5,806 nt of DNA, taken from positions 1 to 5,806 of the forward strand of contig JAFWXB010000108.1 in the NCBI GenBank assembly GCA_017523185.1, read 5' to 3'. The notes beneath the pieces were generated by a model. That model searched no databases and had not been told where the DNA came from. It saw only the letters and a program-made list of their open reading frames with translations. Both the position numbers and the translations under genes were made by a program. Every line of letters starts with the position of its first letter. Position 1 is the first letter of the stretch. Shown piece after piece: positions 1-5,403 of this stretch. The stretch is from Lachnospiraceae bacterium (lineage in GTDB: Bacteria; Bacillota_A; Clostridia; Lachnospirales; Lachnospiraceae).

Positions 1-1025
1 ATTATAATAACATATTTTTAAATCAAAAGAAAGATAGTGTTATAGAAGCAGATACTATATGTTTGAATCAAAAGAAAGATAGTGCTATAAAAGCAGATAA
101 TAAGCATATGTTATATAACTTTAGCTGCAATATAAAACGTTTGGGACATTTTTCTTCCATAAAATTGTTGGGTGGAGATGCAAGTACAAAAGAAGCAGAT
201 ATTACGCTTTTTTCTTATATGATGCAAGCAAAAGAACAAGGAATTAAGATTTATCAGGAAACAGAATGTATACAAAAAAATGTACAACAAGATAATGAAA
301 GTTGGCAAAAAAGAAAATTACAAGAAATGGCTTGGAAACACAATATAAATACCATATATTCATCTTCTATGGGAAGATTATTTGATGCAATAAGTGCTTT
401 GCTTGAAATTTGCAATTACAATTCTTATGAAGGAGAATGTGCGATTTTATTAGAACAAAAAGCACATAAAGGAAAAGAAGAATTTTTACAATTAAATCAA
501 AAATATATACAAATGGAAATAATTGAAAAGAAACAAAATCAGAAAAATAAAGAAAATCAAAAAAATCACGAACAGATAGAATTGTTATCAAATGCAATGT
601 TTGAAAAACAAAGGTGTAAGATATTACCACAAAATCATTGTGATATTTTAAAAATGGATTGCAAAAAAAACGATGGTGTATGGATAGCAGATAGTGTGAA
701 ATTAGTAGTAGATTTATATCATTTAAAATTAACAAATCAGTATTCGACAGAATTACTTGCATATTTTTTCCATCATGCAGTTGCAATGGGAATTGTGGAA
801 TTAGCAGAGCATATTTGTAAAGAACATCATATGACACAAGTTGCTTTAAGTGGAGGAAGTTTTATCAATCGTATTCTACTTACAGAAGTTATGGAATGTT
901 TACAACAAAAAGGAAAACAAGTATATATTAACGAGAAAGTTCCTTGTGGAGATGGTGGAATTGCATTAGGACAGATATATTTATTAACATTTTTAGAAAA
1001 TCAAGAAAGGAATTGTAAACTATGA
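1..1025 (+). CDS. hypF: Carbamoyltransferase HypF, C-terminal part (5' end outside window)
   Basis: HypF transfers a carbamoyl group from carbamoyl phosphate, through an adenylated intermediate, to the C-terminal Cys of HypE, the first step of cyanide ligand synthesis for [NiFe]-hydrogenases in the cytoplasm. What is visible is the C-terminal Kae1-like domain: LLGGD (nt 165-179), SSMGRLFDA (about 363-389), YEGE followed by LLEQKA (from 426), the FHHAVAMG helix, LSGGSFINR (846-872) and VPCGDGGIALGQ (939-974). The frame is open without a stop back to nt 3, so the TTG at 63 is an internal Leu codon, not the start. Two stretches look added compared with ordinary HypF: a repeat-containing segment at about nt 17-110, and a Lys/Asn/Gln-rich segment at about 498-662 between the YEGE region and the last helices. 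Core motifs around them are intact, so the domain is probably functional. The stop codon overlaps the start of the next (broken) gene as ATGA. Confidence 0.93.
   Translation, partial: YNNIFLNQKKDSVIEADTICLNQKKDSAIKADNKHMLYNFSCNIKRLGHFSSIKLLGGDASTKEADITLFSYMMQAKEQGIKIYQETECIQKNVQQDNESWQKRKLQEMAWKHNINTIYSSSMGRLFDAISALLEICNYNSYEGECAILLEQKAHKGKEEFLQLNQKYIQMEIIEKKQNQKNKENQKNHEQIELLSNAMFEKQRCKILPQNHCDILKMDCKKNDGVWIADSVKLVVDLYHLKLTNQYSTELLAYFFHHAVAMGIVELAEHICKEHHMTQVALSGGSFINRILLTEVMECLQQKGKQVYINEKVPCGDGGIALGQIYLLTFLENQERNCKL
17..99 (+). repeat. 45-bp-period tandem repeat inside hypF
   Basis: Nucleotides 17-54 and 62-99 match at 35 of 38 positions with an offset of exactly 45 bp. They encode two copies of a 15-residue unit in the hypF frame, LNQKKDSVIEADTIC then LNQKKDSAIKADNKH. 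The period is a multiple of three, so the reading frame is kept. The unit lies just before the segment aligning with the conserved 'F.R.GH...LLGGD' part of HypF, a position where HypF proteins normally have only a short linker. More copies could lie upstream of the window. Confidence 0.85.
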
Positions 1026-1267
1026 TAGATATCATATTTATTTCTGATTATGTATGTCCATATTGTCTTGTGGCAAAAGAGGCATTAAAATAAGCAATCG
1101 TAGAACTTGAGATGGAAGTAAATATTACATGGCAACCATTAGAACTTACAAACGAAAAAATAAGTATTAGTCAATATACAAAAGAAGAAATGATGTCTAT
1201 TTTATTGCCAAAAACAAGAGAAACATTGGAAAATGGCATATGTTGTGGAGTAGATGGTTGTTTTTAA
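1022..1267 (+). pseudogene. Broken DsbA/FrnE-family thioredoxin-fold oxidoreductase
   Basis: An ATG at 1022 overlaps the hypF stop as ATGA and opens a frame reading MIDIIFISDYVCPYCLVAKE, the classic start of the DsbA/FrnE family: first beta strand, then a CPYC redox motif at nt 1055-1066. The frame meets TAA at 1091-1093 after 23 codons. Reading on in the same frame gives AIVELEMEVNITWQPLEL, which matches the next strand and loop of the family (typically '...v.itW.PfEL.'). The stop therefore most likely arose from a CAA Gln codon by one C-to-T change. The continuation ends at a second stop, 1265-1267, about 81 codons in, whereas the family is usually around 200 residues or more, so most of the protein is missing. 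The last 15 or so codons cannot be aligned by eye, and an internal deletion is possible. No alternative start with its own ribosome binding site rescues a useful product. Confidence 0.82.
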
Positions 1268-1322
1268 AGAATATGTGTTATGCAATTTTTAAATATAAAA
1301 ATATTAGAAGGAAGGAAGCTGT

Positions 1323-1538
1323 ATGTGTGTAGCATTACCGGGAAAAGTAATTGAACTGCAAGATAAAACAGCAGTTGTAGATTTTAATGGAAATCAAGTT
1401 ACTGCAAGAATGGGACTTGTAGATATTAAAGTAGGTGATTTTGTACTTGTTCATGCAGGTTGCATTTTACAGAAAGTATCACAAAAAGATGCGAATAGTT
1501 TAAATGAACTTATGGAGCAAATAGGAGGATTTTCGTAA
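1323..1538 (+). CDS. hypC: Hydrogenase maturation chaperone HypC
   Basis: HypC (HypC/HupF/HybG family, OB-like beta barrel) binds the iron of the Fe(CN)2CO unit together with HypD, then escorts it to the precursor of the hydrogenase large subunit. The 71-residue length is normal. The protein starts MCVALPGKV; the Cys at position 2, exposed after removal of Met, is the essential iron-binding and partner-binding residue. The later VGDFVLVHAGCILQKV segment matches the family's 'GDyVLVHaGfAi.k' strand. The start is fixed by the MC motif and by a strong AAGGAAGG ribosome binding site (1308-1315), 7 bases upstream. It follows the broken DsbA-like gene by 55 bp, and its stop codon directly abuts hypD. 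Confidence 0.96.
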   Translation: MCVALPGKVIELQDKTAVVDFNGNQVTARMGLVDIKVGDFVLVHAGCILQKVSQKDANSLNELMEQIGGFS

Positions 1539-2573
1539 ATGAATTTAGAAGAAATGCGAAAATTTTTAGCAGAGTATGATGGAGAAGATATCAATATTAT
1601 GGAAGTTTGTGGAAGTCATACTGCTGCAATTTCTAAAAATGGAATACGAGAATTGTTATCTCCTAAGATTCATTTGATTTCAGGACCGGGGTGTCCTGTA
1701 TGTGTAACGCCAACAGCGTATGTCGATAAGTTAGTGGAACTTTCGTTAATGGAAAATACTTGTGTAGTAACATTTGGTGATATGTTGCGTGTACCGGGAA
1801 GTAAGTATAGTTTAAGTGAAGTACAAGCAATGGGTGGGCGAAGTATTATGGTATATTCACCAAGTGATATTTTAGCTTTAGCAGAAAAAGAACCAAATAC
1901 AACATTTGTATTTGCAAGTGTTGGTTTTGAAACAACAACACCTGTTTATGCACTTTTAATAGAAGAAATCATAGAAAAAAACATGACAAATGTGAAATTA
2001 TTAACTGCTTTAAAAACAATGCCAAATGTGATTGCATATCTTTGTGAACATGGGGCAGATATAGACGGATTTTTAGCTCCAGGTCATGTCGCAGTTATTA
2101 CAGGAAGTGATGCTTTTGTGCCTTTAGCAGAAAAATATCAAATTCCGTTTGGTGTGTCAGGTTTTGAAGGCGAGGAACTTTTAACAGCTTTATGTGGCAT
2201 TATAAAAGCCAAAGGAATCGGAACAGTTATGAATTTTTATCCAAGCGTTGTATCAAGAGAAGGTAATCAAAAAGCTCAAGCATTTGTAAATACTTATTTT
2301 GAAAAAGCAGATGCCGTATGGAGAGGAATGGGCATGATTTCACAAACCGGAATGGTATTAAAAGAAGCCTATCGACAATATGATGCAGGAAGTATGGAGT
2401 TAAATGAAGATAATAAACGCAATAAAGCGTGTTGTTGTGATAAAATTTTAATGGGAAAAATGCAACCAAGTCAATGTTCCTTGTTTGGACGTGTTTGTAA
2501 ACCATTGACACCACAAGGTGCATGTATGGTTTCTACAGAAGGAAGTTGTTATAGTGCGTATATCACATTATAA
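1539..2573 (+). CDS. hypD: Hydrogenase iron-cofactor assembly protein HypD
   Basis: HypD is the scaffold on which the Fe(CN)2CO moiety is built with HypC. It carries a [4Fe-4S] cluster and redox-active cysteines that reduce the thiocyanate on HypE to cyanide. All hallmark motifs are visible: IMEVCGSHT (Cys24), SGPGCPVCVTP (Cys52, Cys55), TFGDMLRVPG (79-87), VGFETTTP (128-135), GFLAPGHVAVITG (177-189), and the C-terminal cluster-binding region with Cys298-300, Cys313, Cys320, Cys329 (GACMVSTEGSC) and Cys337. The length of 344 residues is slightly short for the family. Small departures are GFEGEELL where most members have GFEPxDIL, and CCCDK at the first cluster ligand where CG is usual. The ATG follows the hypC TAA with no gap. 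An AGGAGG site (1523-1528) inside the hypC end serves it, implying translational coupling. Confidence 0.97.
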   Translation: MNLEEMRKFLAEYDGEDINIMEVCGSHTAAISKNGIRELLSPKIHLISGPGCPVCVTPTAYVDKLVELSLMENTCVVTFGDMLRVPGSKYSLSEVQAMGGRSIMVYSPSDILALAEKEPNTTFVFASVGFETTTPVYALLIEEIIEKNMTNVKLLTALKTMPNVIAYLCEHGADIDGFLAPGHVAVITGSDAFVPLAEKYQIPFGVSGFEGEELLTALCGIIKAKGIGTVMNFYPSVVSREGNQKAQAFVNTYFEKADAVWRGMGMISQTGMVLKEAYRQYDAGSMELNEDNKRNKACCCDKILMGKMQPSQCSLFGRVCKPLTPQGACMVSTEGSCYSAYITL

Positions 2574-2910
2574 TTATATTTTGGTAGAATAAATTTAGAT
2601 AGTAATAGATATTGTTTTTGTTATTTGCAACTATGTAGGAATAAATACGATATCCTAATATAACGTGAGTTCCATAATTTACTAAAAATATATTTAAAAC
2701 ATAAATTTGACTATGAAAATGTAACTTTTCATGTATATTTTTGTGGTTTTATATGCAATTTTAATTCAATATTTTGATTGTCGAACTCACGTTAATATAA
2801 GTTTTATAAATTAAGAAAAACAGATATTTATTAATAAAATAGAATAATTATAAAATGTTTTAACATGATTTTATAAAAATTAGTATCTTATAGAAAAATT
2901 TGGAGTAAAT
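2574..2910. other. AT-rich intergenic region between hypD and hypE
   Basis: No coding frame of any length is convincing on either strand here. The gap is unusual because neighbouring hyp genes are nearly contiguous. It contains the 134-bp inverted-repeat element described separately. Close to hypE there is also an imperfect palindrome, ATAAAATGTT..AACATgaTTTTAT at 2850-2874, which could be an operator or a weak hairpin. No GC-rich hairpin followed by a T-run marks a terminator for hypD. A weak promoter candidate (TTATTA 2828-2833, 17 bp, TAAAAT 2851-2856) overlaps the palindrome, but in such AT-rich sequence it is not distinctive. The hypE ribosome binding site GGAG lies at 2902-2905. Confidence 0.6.
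2661..2794. repeat. 134-bp element bounded by a perfect 12-bp inverted repeat
   Basis: TAACGTGAGTTC at 2661-2672 is the exact reverse complement of GAACTCACGTTA at 2783-2794. The two arms enclose 110 bp of AT-rich sequence. Near the middle is a second hairpin, ATGAAAA (2713-2719) pairing with TTTTCAT (2726-2732) across a 6-base loop, so the whole element is roughly symmetrical and could fold back on itself. TAATA occurs directly outside the left arm (2656-2660) and again at 2793-2797, overlapping the right end by two bases. This would fit a short target duplication but is weak in AT-rich DNA. The form resembles a small non-autonomous transposable element (MITE). A structured leader or an intercistronic hairpin is the alternative. 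No transposase is present in the window. Confidence 0.55.
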
Positions 2911-3903
2911 ATGGAACATAAAATTCAAATGGTTCATGGAAGTGGTGGAGTAGCCACAAGTGAATTGATTAATACAATTTTTGCGAAAATATTTGCAAAT
3001 CGAACATTAGATAAAATGGAGGATAGTGCTGTTGTCGACGGAGCAGAGAAGATTGCTGTTACAACAGATAGTTTTGTAGTAACACCTATTAGTTATTTAG
3101 GTGGTGATATTGGGCGTTTATGTATTTGTGGTACGGTTAATGATTTGTTGATGCGAGGAGCAAAACCAAAATATATTACATGTGGTTTTATTTTACAAGA
3201 AGGATTGGAAATTGAAAAATTAGAAGAAGTGGTGCGTTCAATGGCAGAAACAGCTAAAGAAGCAGGTGTAGAGATTGTTGCAGGAGATACAAAAGTAGTA
3301 AATGGAAATGGGGAACTGTTTATCAATACAGCAGGTGTAGGATTCGTGCCAAAAGAACGAGAAGTTTCAGCAGAACGTGTTTGTGAAGGTGATGTTATTC
3401 TTGTATCTGGAACATTAGGAGACCATCACGCAGCAATTTTATCAAGTCGTATGGGAATTACAAATCAGATTGAAAGTGATAATGCACCACTTGGTGAAAT
3501 GGTAGAGGCGTTATTTGAAGCTGGTATTGATGTGCATACCATGCGTGATGTCACAAGAGGGGGACTTGCAACTATTTTAAAAGAACTTGCAAATACTTCT
3601 CATATGACAATGGAATTAGAAGAAAGTAAACTTCCGATAACACCACAAGTCAAAGATTTTTGTGGATTATTGGGATTAGACCCTTTGTATATGGGAAATG
3701 AGGGAAAATTAGTTGTACTTGTTCCAAAAGCACAAGCAGAAAAAGCACAAGCAGTAATAAAAAATGCGAAATATGGAGAAAATGCACAAATAATAGGATA
3801 TGTAAAAGAACAATCAGAGGGCAAACTGTTATTAAGAACAAGAATTGGTGGACTTCGCAATTTAGAAGTTTTACAAGGAGAAGGTTTACCAAGGATTTGT
3901 TAA
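2911..3903 (+). CDS. hypE: Hydrogenase maturation protein HypE (carbamoyl dehydratase)
   Basis: HypE accepts the carbamoyl group from HypF on its C-terminal Cys and uses ATP to dehydrate it to a thiocyanate, the cyanide donor for the active-site iron. It belongs to the PurM/AIR-synthase-like ATP-binding superfamily. Visible features are HGSGGVAT (9-16), MEDSAVVD (36-43), TTDSFVVTP (51-59), GGDIGRLCICGTVNDLLMRGAKP (64-86), AGDTKVV (124-130), GDHHAAIL (170-177), MRDVTRGGLATILKELA (211-227), and YMGNEGKLV (260-268). The protein ends exactly in GLPRIC, so the catalytic C-terminal Cys330 is present. The length of 330 residues is normal. It begins 337 bp after hypD, with GGAG (2902-2905) 5 bases upstream, so it may be transcribed partly on its own despite acting with hypF, hypC and hypD. 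Confidence 0.97.
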   Translation: MEHKIQMVHGSGGVATSELINTIFAKIFANRTLDKMEDSAVVDGAEKIAVTTDSFVVTPISYLGGDIGRLCICGTVNDLLMRGAKPKYITCGFILQEGLEIEKLEEVVRSMAETAKEAGVEIVAGDTKVVNGNGELFINTAGVGFVPKEREVSAERVCEGDVILVSGTLGDHHAAILSSRMGITNQIESDNAPLGEMVEALFEAGIDVHTMRDVTRGGLATILKELANTSHMTMELEESKLPITPQVKDFCGLLGLDPLYMGNEGKLVVLVPKAQAEKAQAVIKNAKYGENAQIIGYVKEQSEGKLLLRTRIGGLRNLEVLQGEGLPRIC

Positions 3904-3918
3904 AAAACATAAACTGTT

Positions 3919-3947
3919 TTGACAACTATATTATCTTATTGTAAAAT
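3919..3947 (+). promoter_or_regulatory. Near-consensus sigma-A promoter upstream of the GltD-like gene
   Basis: TTGACA at 3919-3924 is a perfect -35 box, followed by a 17-bp spacer and TAAAAT at 3942-3947, which matches five of six -10 positions. Transcription would start near 3954, leaving a leader of about 30 bases with GGGAGG at 3970-3975 before the ATG at 3985. The promoter separates the hyp genes from the following oxidoreductase and pyrC. No operator-like repeat is obvious around it. Confidence 0.75.
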
Positions 3948-3984
3948 AAAAAAGGGAAAAAAATTATTTGGGAGGTATTTTTAT

Positions 3985-5220
3985 ATGGCATATCATGTAT
4001 TAGATGAGGCGAATCGTTGTTTGAATTGTAAAAAACCAATGTGTCAGCAAGGTTGTCCAATTCACACACCAATTCCACAGGTTATTCAGTTAATGAAAGA
4101 AGGAAAGTTAGACGAAGCAGGTTGGATGCTTTTTGAAAACAATCCATTAACAACCGTTTGTAGTCTTGTTTGTAACCATGAAAAACAATGTGAAGGAAAT
4201 TGTATTTTAGGCAAAAAGGGAACTCCGGTTCATTTTTCTTCCATTGAAAATTATATTTCCAGTACCTATAGTTCTAAGATGGTAAAAGGTCCTGTTCCTT
4301 GGAATGGGATGCGTGTAGTGATTATCGGTTCTGGTCCTGCCGGTCTTACGATTGCTGTATTACTTGCAAGAAAAGGATATCGTGTTACTATCTTTGAAGG
4401 AAAGGATAAAATTGGTGGCGTATTGCGTTATGGTATTCCGGAATTTCGTCTTCCAAAAAGCATTTTAGATGATTTTGAATATCGTCATTTGATTTTAAAA
4501 GATATTAAAGTACGTCCAAATACAAGCATTGGGGCTGCGATTACGATTGATGACTTATTCCGTGATGGCTACAATTCCATTTTCGTAGGTACAGGTGTAT
4601 GGCGTCCAAATGCACTTCATATTAAAGGGGAAACATTAGGTCATGTACATTTTGGTATTAACTATTTAAACAATCCTGACAGTTTCCATTTAGGAGAAAA
4701 TGTGATTGTAATCGGTGCAGGAAATGCAGCTATGGATGTAGCTCGTACTGCACTTCGTAAAGGTGTTCGTACTTTACAATGTTTTTCAAGAAATTCAACA
4801 GTTGCAGCAAGCAAACATGAATTTGAATATGCAACATTAGAAGGTGTACAATTTGTTTACTGTAAGATTCCGGTAGAAATTGTAGATGAAGGTGTGATTT
4901 TTGCAGATGCGTTAGAACATGAAGATGGAAGTGTAGAAATGATACCAGATACAGAAAAATTATATCCTGCTGATAGTGTTATTATTTCCATTAGTCAAGG
5001 TCCGGCAAGCAAACTTGTAAATACGACAAAAGGTTTAGAAGCAAATGCACGTGGTTTAATTGCAGCTGATGAACAAGGTCATACTTCAATTCCGGGTGTG
5101 TTTGCAAGTGGTGACGTTGTAAAAGGGGCAAGAACCGTAGTAGAAGCTGTCGCTTATTCCAAAACAGTAGCAGAAGCAATGGATACTTATATGCAAAGCT
5201 TGAAAAAAGAAGAAAATTAA
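3985..5220 (+). CDS. Stand-alone NAD(P)-dependent FAD/Fe-S oxidoreductase, GltD/NfnB/SudA family
   Basis: This cytoplasmic flavoprotein is related to the glutamate synthase small subunit, NfnB of electron-bifurcating transhydrogenase, and SudA; such proteins move electrons between NAD(P)H, FAD and [4Fe-4S] clusters. From the ATG at 3985 it has 411 residues. The N-terminal ferredoxin-like domain has two Cys sets, Cys12/15/20/24 and Cys59/63/69/73. An FAD-binding GSGPAG (115-120) follows, then GGVLRYGIPEFRLPK (144-158), the NAD(P)-binding GAGNAAMD (244-251), and a second FAD contact, FASGDVVKGARTVVEAVA (373-390). The start is set by GGGAGG (3970-3975) and the match to family N-termini; the in-frame TTG at 3919 coincides with a promoter -35 box and is rejected. 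The protein is shorter than typical 450-480-residue members, seemingly by trimming after the second nucleotide-binding motif, and FSRN replaces the usual YRR there. No large glutamate synthase subunit is adjacent, so glutamate synthesis is not supported. Its partner and true substrate remain open. Confidence 0.88.
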   Translation: MAYHVLDEANRCLNCKKPMCQQGCPIHTPIPQVIQLMKEGKLDEAGWMLFENNPLTTVCSLVCNHEKQCEGNCILGKKGTPVHFSSIENYISSTYSSKMVKGPVPWNGMRVVIIGSGPAGLTIAVLLARKGYRVTIFEGKDKIGGVLRYGIPEFRLPKSILDDFEYRHLILKDIKVRPNTSIGAAITIDDLFRDGYNSIFVGTGVWRPNALHIKGETLGHVHFGINYLNNPDSFHLGENVIVIGAGNAAMDVARTALRKGVRTLQCFSRNSTVAASKHEFEYATLEGVQFVYCKIPVEIVDEGVIFADALEHEDGSVEMIPDTEKLYPADSVIISISQGPASKLVNTTKGLEANARGLIAADEQGHTSIPGVFASGDVVKGARTVVEAVAYSKTVAEAMDTYMQSLKKEEN

Positions 5221-5360
5221 GAAATTTTTATATTTATATGAAAAAATAGTAGGTTTTTAAAATCTGTTATGCAAAAATAAAATTCTTTTCATATTAATAG
5301 TAATGAAAAATAGCAGAAAACTAAGTTTTGCTATGAAAAAGAAAATTAAGGAGAATTTTC
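5221..5360 (+). promoter_or_regulatory. Leader region upstream of pyrC, containing a small hairpin
   Basis: This 140-bp AT-rich spacer holds no gene. A hairpin at 5310-5334 pairs ATAGCAGAA with TTTTGCTAT (nine pairs, one G-U) around a 7-base loop. It is not followed by a T-run on the plus strand, so it is not a standard terminator of the upstream gene. On the minus strand it is followed by TTTTT, but no minus-strand gene needs a terminator here. AAGGAG at 5348-5353 is the pyrC ribosome binding site. No PyrR-type binding motif was recognised. No convincing separate promoter was found, so pyrC may be read from the promoter at 3919. Confidence 0.5.
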
Positions 5361-5403
5361 ATGTCAATAGTAATAAAAGGTGGCAGGGTGATAAACCCTG
5401 CTA
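5286..5403 (+). repeat. Diverged direct duplication of the pyrC start region (70-bp offset)
   Basis: Nucleotides 5286-5333 align without gaps to 5356-5403, which span the pyrC start codon, with 33 of 48 matches. The shared blocks are TTTTCAT, AATAGTAAT, GCAG, TAA and TGCTA, all in register. Thirteen of the 15 differences are transitions, mostly G or C in the pyrC copy against A or T in the upstream copy. The aligned ATG of pyrC is ATA upstream, so the upstream copy is not a start. This looks like an old tandem duplication whose first copy has drifted toward AT. Chance similarity in AT-rich DNA cannot be fully excluded. Confidence 0.5.

Noticed and set aside
63..65. TTG as the start codon of hypF
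   Set aside because: The frame is open to the window edge, the upstream residues form the first copy of the in-frame repeat, no ribosome binding site precedes it, and HypF is far longer than 320 residues.
111..837. Minus-strand frames of 65 and 156 codons inside hypF
   Set aside because: They are antisense shadows of the conserved HypF frame, rich in Phe/Leu/Ile as expected from the complement of A-rich codons, with no recognisable family.
1022..1093. A functional 23-residue peptide with a CPYC motif
   Set aside because: Family homology continues past the stop, so decay of a longer gene explains it better; no sign of a recoding signal, and TAA is not a selenocysteine codon.
2707..2739. Promoter TTGACT...TATATT inside the inverted-repeat element
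   Set aside because: The spacer would be 21 bp, outside the usual range, and the -35 and -10 are separated by the sub-hairpin.
2227..3925. Minus-strand frames opposite hypD and hypE
   Set aside because: They lie opposite strongly conserved HypD and HypE codons, have low-complexity composition and no family match.
4991..5179. Minus-strand 62-codon frame opposite the oxidoreductase
   Set aside because: Leu-rich antisense shadow of the FAD-binding C-terminus.
5310..5334. Intrinsic terminator after the oxidoreductase
   Set aside because: The stem is AT-rich and is followed by GAAAAAGAAAA rather than a T-run on the coding strand.
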